Shown here: piece by piece, positions 32,939-42,623 of the stretch
Layout of the letters: each line of letters begins with the position of its first letter
Numbering within the stretch: the stretch's first letter is position 1
From: Pseudomonas sihuiensis
GTDB lineage: Bacteria; Pseudomonadota; Gammaproteobacteria; Pseudomonadales; Pseudomonadaceae
DNA length: 64,000 nt
Direction of reading: 5' to 3'
Assembly (NCBI RefSeq): GCF_900106015.1
Contig: NZ_LT629797.1
Location: 434,001 to 498,000, forward strand
Translations under genes and position numbers: made by a program
The notes under the pieces: model-generated
Seen by the model: only the letters and a program-made list of their open reading frames with translations
Databases searched by the model: none
What the model was told of the DNA's origin: nothing

Positions 32939-34186
32939 ATGTTCAGACCTCTGTTCGTATTCATCGGTACGCGCTACACGCGGGCCAAGCGTCGCAACCA
33001 CTTCGTCTCCTTCATTTCCCTGACGTCCATGCTCGGCCTCACCCTCGGGGTGATGGTAATGATCCTGGTGCTGTCGGTGATGAATGGTTTCGACCATGAA
33101 ATGCGCACTCGGGTGCTGGGGATGATTCCTCACGCCACGGTCGAATCGCCGACCCCGGTCAGCGACTGGCCGGCATTGGCGCGGCAGGTCGAGCGCCATC
33201 CGCGCGTCGAGGCGCTGGCACCCTTCACTCAGATGCAGGGCCTGCTGACACACGACGGCAAGGTGCAGAAGGTGCTGATCAATGCCATCGACCCCGAGCA
33301 GGAACGCAAGGTGTCGATCATCGACGGTTTCTTCCAGCAGGGTAATCTCGACAGCCTGCAGCCAGGTGATTTCGCCATGGTCATCGGTGACAAGGCGGCG
33401 GCCAAGCTGGGCCTGAAGTTGGGTGACAAGGTCACCTTCGTCGCGCCCGAGGTCACGGTGACCCCCGCCGGCATGTTCCCGCGTCTGAAGCGCTTTACCG
33501 TCACCGGCATTTTTCACGTCGGCGCCGGCGAGATCGACGGTGCACTGGCTCTGGCCAACATCAGCGATCTGGCGCGCCTGCAGCGCTGGAAGCCGGATCA
33601 GGTACAGGGCCTGCGCCTGAAGTTCGATGATCTGTTCCAGGCGCCGCGCAGCGCCTGGGAGATCGCCCAGACCCTCGACGGTGATTTCTACGCCCGCGAC
33701 TGGACCCGCACCCACGGCAACCTGTACCAGGCCATTCGCATGGAGAAGACCATGATCGGCCTGCTTCTGCTGCTGATCGTCGCGGTGGCCGCGTTCAACA
33801 TCATTTCCACCCTGGTGATGGTGGTGACCGACAAGAAGGGCGACATCGCCATCCTGCGGACCCTCGGCGCCACGCCGCGGCAGATCATGGCCATCTTCAT
33901 GGTGCAGGGCACGGTGATCGGTGTGGTCGGCACCTTCATCGGCGCCGTGCTGGGGATTCTCGCAGCGCTGAACGTCAGCAGCCTGATCGCCGGCATCGAA
34001 CGTCTGCTGGGCATCAAGTTTCTCAATGCCGATGTCTATTTCATCGATTACCTGCCTTCGCAACTGCAGAGCGCCGACGTGGTGATGGTCTGCACCGCGG
34101 CGTTGCTGCTGAGCTTCTTCGCCACCCTGTATCCAGCCTGGCGCGCTGCGCGTACCCAGCCGGCCGAGGCCCTGCGCTATGAGTGA
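32939..34186 (+). CDS. lolC: Lipoprotein-releasing ABC transporter permease (LolC/E family, first copy)
   Basis: A 415-residue permease with the N-terminal [22 protein letters not shown], one membrane helix, a large periplasmic domain (about 50-260) and three C-terminal helices ([17 protein letters not shown] onward). With LolD it extracts mature lipoproteins from the inner membrane for LolA. It overlaps lolD by 8 bases and is a close paralogue of the permease at 34892. The 293-bp gap upstream (32646-32938) must hold its promoter, but I cannot pick one with confidence and see no gene there. Confidence 0.93.
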   Translation: MFRPLFVFIGTRYTRAKRRNHFVSFISLTSMLGLTLGVMVMILVLSVMNGFDHEMRTRVLGMIPHATVESPTPVSDWPALARQVERHPRVEALAPFTQMQGLLTHDGKVQKVLINAIDPEQERKVSIIDGFFQQGNLDSLQPGDFAMVIGDKAAAKLGLKLGDKVTFVAPEVTVTPAGMFPRLKRFTVTGIFHVGAGEIDGALALANISDLARLQRWKPDQVQGLRLKFDDLFQAPRSAWEIAQTLDGDFYARDWTRTHGNLYQAIRMEKTMIGLLLLLIVAVAAFNIISTLVMVVTDKKGDIAILRTLGATPRQIMAIFMVQGTVIGVVGTFIGAVLGILAALNVSSLIAGIERLLGIKFLNADVYFIDYLPSQLQSADVVMVCTAALLLSFFATLYPAWRAARTQPAEALRYE

Positions 34187-34892
34187 GTCCATGAACCAGA
34201 ACGCCATGAAACAGCACAATGCCGTGCTCAGCTGCCGCAACCTGAGCAAGCGTTACGACGAAGGCCCCGAGTCGGTGGTGGTGCTCGATGGGCTCGAGCT
34301 GGAACTCTTCCCGGGCGAGCGCGTGGCCATCGTCGGCAGCTCCGGCTCCGGCAAGAGCACCCTGTTGAACATGCTCGGCGGCCTGGATACGCCCAGCGAA
34401 GGCAGCGTCTGGCTGGCTGGCGAACAACTGTCGGCACTGAGCGAGACCGCACGTGGTCTGCTGCGCAACCGTGCGCTGGGCTTCGTCTACCAGTTCCACC
34501 ACCTGCTGGCCGAGTTCACTGCGCTGGAGAACGTCTGCATGCCGCTGTTGATCGGCAAGACGTCGATCAGCGAGGCGCGCGAGCGTGCCACCAAGCTGCT
34601 CGAGCGAGTCGGGCTTGGCCATCGCCTCAATCACAAGCCGTCAGAACTGTCCGGCGGTGAACGTCAGCGTGTGGCCATTGCCCGTGCCCTGGTCAACCGC
34701 CCGGGGCTGGTGCTGCTCGATGAACCCACCGGCAACCTCGACCAGCACACCGCTGAAGGCATCCAGGAGCTGATGCGCGAACTCAGCCGTGACTCCAACA
34801 CCGCGTTCCTGGTGGTGACCCACGACATGCAGCTGGCACGCCAGATGGATCGCGTGCTCAGCCTGCAGGACGGCAAGCTGGTGACCCTCTGA
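34179..34892 (+). CDS. lolD: Lipoprotein-releasing ABC transporter ATPase LolD
   Basis: A 237-residue ABC ATPase with Walker [19 protein letters not shown], signature [15 protein letters not shown] and Walker [13 protein letters not shown]. The LolD-type block [20 protein letters not shown] is clear. It may start a few codons later (34191 or 34206). It is flanked by and overlaps both permease genes (8 bases and 1 base), so the complex LolCDE is made from one transcript. Confidence 0.95.
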   Translation: MSESMNQNAMKQHNAVLSCRNLSKRYDEGPESVVVLDGLELELFPGERVAIVGSSGSGKSTLLNMLGGLDTPSEGSVWLAGEQLSALSETARGLLRNRALGFVYQFHHLLAEFTALENVCMPLLIGKTSISEARERATKLLERVGLGHRLNHKPSELSGGERQRVAIARALVNRPGLVLLDEPTGNLDQHTAEGIQELMRELSRDSNTAFLVVTHDMQLARQMDRVLSLQDGKLVTL

Positions 34893-36136
34893 TGTTTCGT
34901 CCGCTGAGTATCTTTATCGGCGCTCGCTACACACGGGCCAAGCGCCGCAACCATTTCATCTCCTTCATTTCGCTGACTTCGATGATCGGCCTGGCGCTCG
35001 GTGTGCTGGCGATGATCGTGGTGCTGTCGGTGATGAACGGTTTCCAGAAGGAAATGAGCTCGCGCATTCTCGGCATGGTGCCGCACGCCATGCTCTACGG
35101 CACCGAGCCGGTTGCCGACTGGCGCGCCCTGGCGGACAAGGCCATGGCCAATCCGCAGGTGCAGGCGGCGGCACCCTATGCCGAGCTGGAGGGCATGCTT
35201 TCGCATCGCGGGCTGATGCAGCCGATCCAGATTCATGGCATCGATCCGGCAGAAGAGGGCAAGGTATCGATCCTGCCTGAGCACATCCGTCAGGGCAGCC
35301 TGAACAATCTGCAGCCCGGTGAATTCGGCGTGGTGATCGGTGATATCACCGCGCGTCGTTTCGGCCTGCAGGTGGGCGACAAGCTGACGCTGATCATCCC
35401 TGAGCTGAGCAGCGCGCCTGGTGGCGTCACCCCGCGCATGCAGCGGCTGAACGTGGCGGCGGTGTTCAAGGTCGGTGCCGAGCTGGACAGCTCACTGGCA
35501 CTAATCAACGTCGTCGACGCCGCTGCCATGCAGCGTCTGCCGGAAGGTACGGTGCCAGGTATTCGTCTGGCGCTGAAAGACCTCTACCAGGCGCCGCAGG
35601 TATCCAAAGCGCTGGTCGCCGAACTGGGCGCAGGTTATCGCGCCGATGACTGGACCCACACCCAGGGCAGTCTGTTCAGCGCGATGAAGATGGAGAAGAC
35701 CATGATCGGTCTGCTGCTCTTGCTGATCGTCGCGGTGGCAGCATTCAACATCATCGCCACGCTGATCATGGTGGTCGCCGACAAGGGCGGCGACATTGCC
35801 ATCCTGCGTACCCTGGGCGCCACACCGCGGCAGATCATGGCGATTTTCATGGTCCAAGGCTCGGTGATCGGCCTGGTCGGTACGCTGATTGGTACGGTGT
35901 TGGGTGTGCTGGCGGCGCTCAATGTCAGCGCCCTGGTGGCCTGGCTGGAATCGTTCGCCGGGCAGCAGGTGATGAGCTCCGATGTGTACTTCATCAGCAG
36001 CCTGCCGTCCGACCTGCAGTGGCTGGACGTGGCGTTGATCTGTTCGGCGGCATTGATCCTGAGTTTCCTCGCCACGCTCTACCCGTCATGGCGGGCGGCG
36101 CAGGTGCAGCCGGCCGAGGCGCTACGCTACGAGTGA
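34892..36136 (+). CDS. lolE: Lipoprotein-releasing ABC transporter permease (LolC/E family, second copy)
   Basis: A 414-residue permease with the same layout as the first copy ([22 protein letters not shown], periplasmic domain, three C-terminal helices). The segment around the second helix and the loop [20 protein letters not shown] is nearly identical between the two, while the periplasmic domains differ more. Its ATG shares its A with the last base of the lolD stop codon. A strong terminator follows. Which copy is functionally LolC or LolE cannot be settled from sequence alone. Confidence 0.92.
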   Translation: MFRPLSIFIGARYTRAKRRNHFISFISLTSMIGLALGVLAMIVVLSVMNGFQKEMSSRILGMVPHAMLYGTEPVADWRALADKAMANPQVQAAAPYAELEGMLSHRGLMQPIQIHGIDPAEEGKVSILPEHIRQGSLNNLQPGEFGVVIGDITARRFGLQVGDKLTLIIPELSSAPGGVTPRMQRLNVAAVFKVGAELDSSLALINVVDAAAMQRLPEGTVPGIRLALKDLYQAPQVSKALVAELGAGYRADDWTHTQGSLFSAMKMEKTMIGLLLLLIVAVAAFNIIATLIMVVADKGGDIAILRTLGATPRQIMAIFMVQGSVIGLVGTLIGTVLGVLAALNVSALVAWLESFAGQQVMSSDVYFISSLPSDLQWLDVALICSAALILSFLATLYPSWRAAQVQPAEALRYE

Positions 36137-36141
36137 GAACG

Positions 36142-36169
36142 AAAAAGCCGTCGACTTCGACGGCTTTTT
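36142..36169. terminator. Bidirectional terminator after lolCDE
   Basis: AAAAAGCCGTCG and CGACGGCTTTTT form a 12-bp stem with A- and T-runs built in. It ends both lolCDE and the converging DUF2062 gene, whose stop is 5 bases away. Confidence 0.93.
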
Positions 36170-36173
36170 CTTT

Positions 36174-36701
36174 TCAGCGGCGTTCCAGTCGGCGCTTTTC
36201 CTGACGCTTGCGCCAGCTACGCTGGACCCACCAGCGCCAGTAGAGCATGGTCAGCACGTAGCCCAGTATCGCGAGGATGACCCCCGCGACGACGGAACCC
36301 AGGTACAGTGGCTTCCACAGCACCGCTACCTCGGCCGTGATCCATTCCAGGCTCAGCGTCTCCGGCATGCGCACGGGCGGTGTCTGCATGATCCACGCGC
36401 CCAGTTTGTAAGTGCAGTAGAAAACCGGTGGCATGGTGATGGGGTTGGTCAGCCACACCAGGCCGATGGAAATCGGCAGGTTGGCGCGCAACGGGATGGC
36501 GACGGCTGCGGCGGCCAGCATCTGCATGGGCATGGGGATCATCGCCCAGAACAGGCCGATGGCCATGCCGCGGGCTACCGAATGGCGATTGAGATGCCAG
36601 AGATTGGGATCATGAATGAGTTTGCCGAGAAAGCGCAGGGACTTGTTACCCTTGATGCTGTCGGGGGTGGGCATGTAGCGCTTGAATAAACGACGCGGCA
36701 T
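36174..36701 (-). CDS. DUF2062 inner-membrane protein
   Basis: A 175-residue protein starting MPRRLFKRYMPTPDSIK, with the DUF2062 core (SVARGMAIGLFWAMIPMPMQM, GLVWLTNPITMPPVFY) and three hydrophobic segments. The C-terminal helix is followed by a very basic tail (QRSWRKRQEKRRLERR). The start at 36701 matches the conserved N-terminus; the frame stays open to 36818. The function of the family is unknown. It is divergent from comEC. Confidence 0.85.
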   Translation of the reverse strand: MPRRLFKRYMPTPDSIKGNKSLRFLGKLIHDPNLWHLNRHSVARGMAIGLFWAMIPMPMQMLAAAAVAIPLRANLPISIGLVWLTNPITMPPVFYCTYKLGAWIMQTPPVRMPETLSLEWITAEVAVLWKPLYLGSVVAGVILAILGYVLTMLYWRWWVQRSWRKRQEKRRLERR

Positions 36702-36827
36702 GAAGAGTCTCTGGGCAGGCAAAAGCGCCGATATTATGCACGGATTCAGCCTGGCCAGCGTTTCCATATTGTGACCAGAGGTGAGCGCTGGACGCGCTCG
36801 CCGCAGCTCGATGAGCAAGGAGAAACC

Positions 36828-39053
36828 ATGCGAACAGGGATGTTGGCGCTGGCCCTGGGGCTATTGATGCTGCGCTTTCTGCCGAGTTTGCCGCCGGGCT
36901 GGCTGTTGCTGGTGGCGGTCGGTGCCGGCCTGGGGTTGCTGTTCTCGCGCCTCTATCCGTTGGGGTTCTTTCTGTTGGGGCTGGCCTGGGCCTGCAGTTC
37001 GGCGCAATCGGCACTGGATGACCGCCTCGATCCGCAACTCGATGGCCGCACCCTGTGGTTGGAGGGCCGCGTGGTCGGTCTGCCGGAGGTGTCCGATGGC
37101 GTGGTGCGCTTCCAGTTCGAAGAGGCGCACTCCCGACGTGCCGAGCTGCCGAAAAGGTTACGCCTGGCCTGGTATGGTGGGCCGCCGGTGCAGGGCGGCG
37201 AGCGCTGGCGGGTGGCGGTCAACCTGAAGCGCCCACACGGATTGGTCAATCCGCAGAGTTTCGACTACGAAGCCTGGCTGCTGGCCCAGCGCATTGGCGC
37301 TACGGGCACGATCAAGTCTGGCCAGCGGTTATCCGCCGCGACGGGCTTGGGGAGTTGGCGCGACGGCCTGCGTCAGCATCTGCTGGCGGTGCCGGCCTTT
37401 GAGCGAGAGGGCGCCATTGCCGCTCTGGTCCTGGGTGATGGCTCCGGTCTGAGTGCGAGCGACTGGCGCCTGCTGCAGCACACGGGCACGGTGCATCTGA
37501 TGGTCATCTCCGGCCAGCATATCGCCCTGCTGGCCGGCTTTCTTTACGGACTGGTGGCGTTGCTGGCGAGAGTCGGCGCCTGGCCAAGGCGCTGGCCCTG
37601 GTTGCCCTGCGCCTGTGCGCTGGCCCTGAGTGGGGCTCTGGTCTACGGGATGTTGGCTGGTTTCGAGGTGCCGGTGCGCAGGGCCTGCGTGATGGTTGCG
37701 CTGGTGCTGCTCTGGCGCATGCGCTTTCGTCATCTGGGCGCCTGGTGGCCATTGTTGCTGGCCCTGCTCGTGGTGCTGCTACTCGAGCCATTGGCGTCCT
37801 TGCAACCGGGCTTCTGGCTATCGTTCTCGGCCGTGGCGATTCTCGCGTTGGTGTTCGGTGGCCGGCTTGGCGTCTGGGGTTGGTGGCGCGGGTTGACGCG
37901 TGCGCAGTGGACCATGGCCATTGGTCTGTTGCCGATGATGCTGATTCTCGGTTTGCCGGTCAGCAGTAGCGGGCCGCTGGCTAATCTGGTTGCCGTGCCC
38001 TGGGTGGGGCTGGTGGTCGTACCCCTGGCCTTGCTGGGCACTCTGCTGCTACCCGTTCCCGTGGTTGGGGAGGGCCTGTTGTGGCTGGCCGGCGGTGCGC
38101 TGTATCTGTTATTCGAATTGCTCAGCGTGATCGCGGCTTGGCTTCCTGCCTGGCTGCCCAGCAATCTGCCGCTCTGGGCCTGGCTACTGGCAGCGGCAGG
38201 CGCCTTGTTGCTCCTGCTGCCTGCTGGCGTACCGTTGCGTCTGCCTGGCCTCGCGCTGTTGTTGCCTGCATTGCTGTTGCCCACACAGCACCTGGACGAT
38301 GGTCGTGCCGATGTCTGGGTGCTGGACGTGGGGCAAGGGCTGGCGGTGCTGGTGCGTACCCGAGAGCACAGCCTGCTGTACGACGCGGGGCCGCGCTTCG
38401 GCGATTTCGATACTGGTGAACGTATCGTCCTGCCTTCCTTGCGTGCGATGAACCTCAGGCGGCTCGACCTGATGCTGCTCAGCCATGCGGATAACGATCA
38501 TGCTGGCGGTGCAGCGGCGATCAGGGCCGGGATGCCGGTGGCCCGGGTCATCAGTGGCGAGCCGCAGCGTCTGGCTAGGACGCTTGGCGCTGAGGATTGC
38601 GAATCGGGGCAAAGCTGGCAATGGAACGACGTGACGTTCAGGTTGTGGCAGTGGGACCAGGCCGTATCCGGCAATCAACGTTCTTGTGTATTGCAGGTTG
38701 AGGCGGCGGGTGAGCGCCTGTTGCTGACCGGTGATATCGATGTCCGCGCCGAACGCGCGCTGATGCAGACCGACTTTCCCCTGGCCTCGCGGTGGCTGCT
38801 GGCGCCCCATCACGGCAGTCGCACCTCATCCAGCCAGGCTTTTATCGATGCGGTCGGGGCGCAGCACGTGCTGATCACCCGCAGCCGCCACAATGCCTTT
38901 GGACATCCCCACCCGCAGGTGTTGGCGCGCTATCAGGCGGCAGGCGTCGAGGTGCATGACACGGCGTTGCGCGGTGCTCTGCATTTACGTCTGGGCGAAC
39001 AGGTCGCGCCTCGCGGGTTGCGAAGCGAGCCACGTTTCTGGCGGGAAAAATGA
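36828..39053 (+). CDS. comEC: ComEC/Rec2-family DNA uptake channel protein
   Basis: About 741 residues from the ATG at 36828, which has AAGGAG upstream. Order: N-terminal helices and a DUF4131-type soluble domain, the Competence domain with multiple membrane helices (GDGSGLSASDWRLLQHTGTVHLMVISGQHIALLAG), then a C-terminal metallo-beta-lactamase-like domain (VLDVGQGLAVLV; LLSHADNDHAGG; LAPHHGSRTSSS). It is the inner-membrane channel for single-stranded DNA in natural transformation. The metal-ligand motif is intact. It is the first gene in a run of envelope genes. Confidence 0.92.
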   Translation: MRTGMLALALGLLMLRFLPSLPPGWLLLVAVGAGLGLLFSRLYPLGFFLLGLAWACSSAQSALDDRLDPQLDGRTLWLEGRVVGLPEVSDGVVRFQFEEAHSRRAELPKRLRLAWYGGPPVQGGERWRVAVNLKRPHGLVNPQSFDYEAWLLAQRIGATGTIKSGQRLSAATGLGSWRDGLRQHLLAVPAFEREGAIAALVLGDGSGLSASDWRLLQHTGTVHLMVISGQHIALLAGFLYGLVALLARVGAWPRRWPWLPCACALALSGALVYGMLAGFEVPVRRACVMVALVLLWRMRFRHLGAWWPLLLALLVVLLLEPLASLQPGFWLSFSAVAILALVFGGRLGVWGWWRGLTRAQWTMAIGLLPMMLILGLPVSSSGPLANLVAVPWVGLVVVPLALLGTLLLPVPVVGEGLLWLAGGALYLLFELLSVIAAWLPAWLPSNLPLWAWLLAAAGALLLLLPAGVPLRLPGLALLLPALLLPTQHLDDGRADVWVLDVGQGLAVLVRTREHSLLYDAGPRFGDFDTGERIVLPSLRAMNLRRLDLMLLSHADNDHAGGAAAIRAGMPVARVISGEPQRLARTLGAEDCESGQSWQWNDVTFRLWQWDQAVSGNQRSCVLQVEAAGERLLLTGDIDVRAERALMQTDFPLASRWLLAPHHGSRTSSSQAFIDAVGAQHVLITRSRHNAFGHPHPQVLARYQAAGVEVHDTALRGALHLRLGEQVAPRGLRSEPRFWREK

Positions 39054-39125
39054 GAACGGCGGCGGTCGGCGGGCGTTACACCCTGTGCTAGAGTGGCGCG
39101 ACTTTTTCGAGGGGGATTCTCTACC

Positions 39126-39758
39126 GTGTGGGAACTGGTCAAAGCTGGCGGCTGGATGATGCTGCCGATCATTCTCTGTTCCATCGCTGCTGCCGGCATC
39201 GTTGCCGAGCGCCTGTGGACCCTGCGGCCCGCCCGCGTCACTCCGGCCAATCTGCTGGCTCAGGTATGGCGCTGGATCAAGGACAAGAAACTCAACAACC
39301 AGAAGCTCAAGGAGCTGCGTGAGGACTCGCCGCTGGGGCAGATTCTCGCCGCCGGCCTGGCCAACTCCAAGCATGGTCGCGAGATCATGAAGGAGTGCAT
39401 CGAGGAGGCCGCTGCCCGCGTCATCCACGAGCTGGAACGCTACCTCAATGCCCTTGGCACCATTGCCGGCATCGCGCCGCTGCTCGGCCTGCTCGGCACC
39501 GTGCTGGGCATGATCGAGATCTTCAGCTCCTTCATGGGCTCGGGCATGGCCAATGCGCCGATGCTCGCCGGCGGTATCTCCAAGGCCCTGATCACCACAG
39601 CAGCCGGCCTGATGGTGGCGATCCCGGCACTGTTCTTCCACCGCTATCTGCAGCGTCGTGTCGACGAACTGGTAGTCGGCATGGAGCAGGAAGCGATCAA
39701 GCTGGTGGAAATGGTACAGGGTGATCGCGACGTCGACCTGGGTGAGGGCAAGGCGTGA
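39126..39758 (+). CDS. exbB: ExbB/TolQ-family proton channel protein
   Basis: A 210-residue protein with three membrane helices (VWELVKAGGWMMLPIILC; TIAGIAPLLGLLGTVLGMI; ALITTAAGLMVAIPALFF), typical of the MotA/TolQ/ExbB family. The start is GTG at 39126 after GGGGG. A possible extended -10 (TGCTAGAGT, 39086-39094) lies between comEC and this gene. With ExbD it should form a proton-driven motor; no TonB or TolA gene is adjacent. The overlap with exbD is 4 bases. Confidence 0.92.
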   Translation: MWELVKAGGWMMLPIILCSIAAAGIVAERLWTLRPARVTPANLLAQVWRWIKDKKLNNQKLKELREDSPLGQILAAGLANSKHGREIMKECIEEAAARVIHELERYLNALGTIAGIAPLLGLLGTVLGMIEIFSSFMGSGMANAPMLAGGISKALITTAAGLMVAIPALFFHRYLQRRVDELVVGMEQEAIKLVEMVQGDRDVDLGEGKA

Positions 39759-40183
39759 AATTCCGGCGCAAACCGCGGGAGAACGTCGAGATCAACCTGG
39801 CCTCGTTGATCGACGTGGTATTCATCCTGCTGCTGTTCTTCGTGGTCACCACCACCTTCACCCGCGAGACCCAGCTCAAGGTCGACCTGCCCGAGGCAGC
39901 CAGTGGCACGCCGCCCGAGCAGACCGAGCTCAAGCAGGTCGAAGTGCTGATCGGCGCCGATGGCGCCTACTCGGTCAATGGCAAGGCGCTGCTGGAAAGC
40001 AACCTGAGCAATCTCATGGCGGCGCTGCAGAAGGAGTCCGACGGCGACAACAGCCTGCCGTTGATCATCAGCGCCGATGGCAAGACCCCGCACCAGGCGG
40101 TGATCACCGCCATGGACGCGGCCGGCAAGCTGGGCTTCTCGCACCTGCGCATCACCACGGTGGAAGCACAGGAAACCCCCTGA
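39755..40183 (+). CDS. exbD: ExbD/TolR-family protein
   Basis: A 142-residue protein: short cytosolic N-terminus ([21 protein letters not shown]), one membrane helix carrying the essential Asp ([16 protein letters not shown]) and a periplasmic domain. It partners ExbB, which it overlaps by 4 bases. One base separates it from lpxK. Confidence 0.93.
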   Translation: MKFRRKPRENVEINLASLIDVVFILLLFFVVTTTFTRETQLKVDLPEAASGTPPEQTELKQVEVLIGADGAYSVNGKALLESNLSNLMAALQKESDGDNSLPLIISADGKTPHQAVITAMDAAGKLGFSHLRITTVEAQETP

Positions 40184-40184
40184 A

Positions 40185-41186
40185 GTGAGCGCTGCTGATC
40201 GCTTGCTCGAGGCCTGGTACCGCGGTCACCCGGCGCTGGCGCTGCTGCGCCCGCTGGAGTGGCTGTACCGTCGCGTGGTGCAGAGCAAGCGCACGCGTTT
40301 CCTGGCCGGCGAGGGTGATATCTATCGCGCCCCAGTGCCGGTGCTGGTGGTGGGCAACATCACCGTCGGCGGCACTGGCAAGACGCCGCTGATCCTCTTT
40401 CTCATCGAACACTGCCGCGCCCGTGGCCTCAAGGTCGGCGTGGTCAGTCGTGGCTATGGCGCCACGCCGCCGAGCCTGCCGTGGCGGGTGCGAGCCGATC
40501 AACCGGCCGCACAGGCCGGTGACGAACCGCTGCTGATCGTCCAGCGTACGGGCGTGCCCTTGATGATCGACCCGGATCGCAGTCGCGCCGTGCGTGCGCT
40601 GCTGGCCGAAGAAGCATTGGACCTGATCCTCTGCGACGATGGCCTGCAGCACTACCGCCTGGCGCGCGATCTGGAACTGGTGCTGATCGATGCCGCGCGC
40701 GGCCTGGGCAATCGCCGCTGCCTGCCGGCCGGACCACTGCGTGAGCCGGTCGAGCGCCTCGATGAGGTGGACGCGGTGCTGTTCAACGGCGCCGAGACCG
40801 ATCGCGCCGACGGCTATGCCTTTCGCCTGCAGCCGACCGCGTTGGTCAATCTGCTCAGTGGTGAGCGCGTCGGCCTCGATCATCTGCCGCCTGGCCAGGC
40901 GGTGCATGCGGTGGCCGGTATCGGTAATCCGCAACGTTTCTTCAATACCCTCGAAGCGCTAAACTGGCGGCCGGTTCCGCACCCCTTCGCCGACCATGCC
41001 CAGTACGATGCCGCGCAGCTCAGTTTCGAGCCGTCGCTGCCCCTGCTGATGACGGAAAAGGATGCGGTGAAATGCCGGGCCTTCGCCGCCGCCGACTGGT
41101 GGTACCTGGCCGTCGATGCCGCGCCCACGCCGGCATTCGTCGACTGGCTGGATGGAGAGCTGGCCCGCCTCATACCGGGGTCCTGA
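40185..41186 (+). CDS. lpxK: Tetraacyldisaccharide 4'-kinase LpxK
   Basis: A 333-residue lipid A kinase. It has an N-terminal membrane-associated helix region, then the Walker A motif [13 protein letters not shown] and the conserved [12 protein letters not shown]. It adds the 4'-phosphate to make lipid IVA in the cytosolic leaflet. The start is GTG directly after exbD. The Trm112-like gene follows 22 bases later. Confidence 0.96.
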   Translation: MSAADRLLEAWYRGHPALALLRPLEWLYRRVVQSKRTRFLAGEGDIYRAPVPVLVVGNITVGGTGKTPLILFLIEHCRARGLKVGVVSRGYGATPPSLPWRVRADQPAAQAGDEPLLIVQRTGVPLMIDPDRSRAVRALLAEEALDLILCDDGLQHYRLARDLELVLIDAARGLGNRRCLPAGPLREPVERLDEVDAVLFNGAETDRADGYAFRLQPTALVNLLSGERVGLDHLPPGQAVHAVAGIGNPQRFFNTLEALNWRPVPHPFADHAQYDAAQLSFEPSLPLLMTEKDAVKCRAFAAADWWYLAVDAAPTPAFVDWLDGELARLIPGS

Positions 41187-41208
41187 TGACCCCAGCAAGG
41201 ATTCCACC

Positions 41209-41394
41209 ATGGACCTTAAACTGCTCGACATTCTCGCCTGCCCGATCTGCAAGGGCCCGCTGCAGCTCTCCGAAGACAAGACCGAACTGATCAGCAAGGG
41301 CGCTGGCGTGGCCTACCCGATCCGCGACGGCATTCCGGTGATGCTGGAAAGCGAAGCGCGCACCCTGACCACCGACGAGCGTCTGGACAAGTAA
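41209..41394 (+). CDS. Trm112-like small zinc-ribbon protein
   Basis: A 61-residue protein of the Trm112/UPF0434 family ([29 protein letters not shown]). Only one CxxC pair is present (CPIC), so the zinc site is incomplete or shared. Bacterial members always sit before kdsB, and here the gap is zero bases. The function is unknown; a chaperone or activator role is guessed from the eukaryotic relative. Confidence 0.92.
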   Translation: MDLKLLDILACPICKGPLQLSEDKTELISKGAGVAYPIRDGIPVMLESEARTLTTDERLDK

Positions 41395-42159
41395 ATGAGC
41401 GCAGTCTTCACCGTCGTCATTCCTGCTCGTTATGCCTCCACCCGCCTGCCCGGCAAGCCGCTGCAGGACATCGCCGGCAAGCCCATGGTGCAGCACGTCT
41501 GGGAGCAGGCGAAGAAGAGTTCGGCCAGCCGCGTGGTGGTCGCCACCGACGATTCACGCATCGTCGAAGCCTGCCAGGCCTTTGGCGCCGAGGTGCTGCT
41601 GACCCGCGAGGATCACAACTCCGGCACCGACCGCCTGGCCGAAGTCGCCACGCAGCTCGGTTTGCCGGCCGACGCCATCGTGGTCAACGTGCAGGGCGAC
41701 GAGCCGCTGATCCCGCCTGTGATCATTGATCAGGTGGCAGCCAACCTGGCGGCCAATCCGCAAGCCGGTATCGCCACCCTGGCCGAGCCCATCGAGGACG
41801 TCACCGCGCTGTTCAACCCCAATGTGGTCAAGGTGGTCGCCGACAAGAACGGCCTGGCCCTGACCTTCAGCCGCGCGCCGCTGGCCTGGGCGCGCGACGC
41901 CTTTGCCAAGAGCCGCGACGTGCTACCGGCCGGCGTGCCGTATCGCCGTCATATCGGCATCTACGCCTACCGCGCGGGTTTCCTGCATGACTTCGTCGCC
42001 TGGGGCCCGTGCTGGCTGGAAGACACCGAGTGCCTGGAGCAGTTGCGCGCGTTGTATAACGGCGTGCGCATCCATGTCGCCGATGCTCTCGAAGCACCGG
42101 CTGCCGGTGTGGATACCGCTGAAGACCTGGAGCGGGTGCGCCACCTGTTGGGGGCCTGA
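41395..42159 (+). CDS. kdsB: 3-deoxy-manno-octulosonate cytidylyltransferase
   Basis: A 254-residue CMP-Kdo synthetase ([44 protein letters not shown]). It activates Kdo for the LPS inner core. The ATG directly follows the Trm112-like stop, and the stop overlaps the ptpA start (TGATG). Confidence 0.97.
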   Translation: MSAVFTVVIPARYASTRLPGKPLQDIAGKPMVQHVWEQAKKSSASRVVVATDDSRIVEACQAFGAEVLLTREDHNSGTDRLAEVATQLGLPADAIVVNVQGDEPLIPPVIIDQVAANLAANPQAGIATLAEPIEDVTALFNPNVVKVVADKNGLALTFSRAPLAWARDAFAKSRDVLPAGVPYRRHIGIYAYRAGFLHDFVAWGPCWLEDTECLEQLRALYNGVRIHVADALEAPAAGVDTAEDLERVRHLLGA

Positions 42160-42623
42160 TGAAGGTTCTGTTCGTCTGCCTGGGCAACATCTGCCGTTCG
42201 CCCACGGCCGAGGGCGTTCTTCGCCACAAGCTGCGTGCGGCGGGTCTGGATGATCGGGTGTTGGTGGATTCCGCCGGCACCGGCGACTGGCACGTCGGCA
42301 AGGCGCCGGACAGTCGCACGCGCCAGGCTGCGCTGCGCCGTGGCTATGATCTGTCCGCGCAGCGTGCGCGCCAGGTCGAGGCTGCCGATTTCCAGCGCTT
42401 CGACCTGATCCTGGCCATGGACCAGAGTAACCTGCGCAATCTCAAGGCGCTGCGTCCCGCCGATGCCCGTGCCGATCTCGATCTTTACCTGCGCCGATAT
42501 GAGCTGGCGCTGGATGAGGTGCCCGATCCCTACTACGGCGGCGAGGATGGCTTCGAGCAGGTGCTGGACCTGATCGAGCAGGCCAGTAACGCGTTGCTGA
42601 TCGAGATCAGGGGGCGCCTGTGA
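42159..42623 (+). CDS. ptpA: Low-molecular-weight protein tyrosine phosphatase
   Basis: A 154-residue LMW-PTP with the P-loop CLGNICRS (Cys9) and the general-acid loop DEVPDPYYGG. It is presumably a cytosolic tyrosine phosphatase, perhaps acting on a BY-kinase for exopolysaccharide elsewhere; no kinase gene is nearby. It overlaps kdsB by 1 base and murB by 4. Confidence 0.93.
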   Translation: MKVLFVCLGNICRSPTAEGVLRHKLRAAGLDDRVLVDSAGTGDWHVGKAPDSRTRQAALRRGYDLSAQRARQVEAADFQRFDLILAMDQSNLRNLKALRPADARADLDLYLRRYELALDEVPDPYYGGEDGFEQVLDLIEQASNALLIEIRGRL

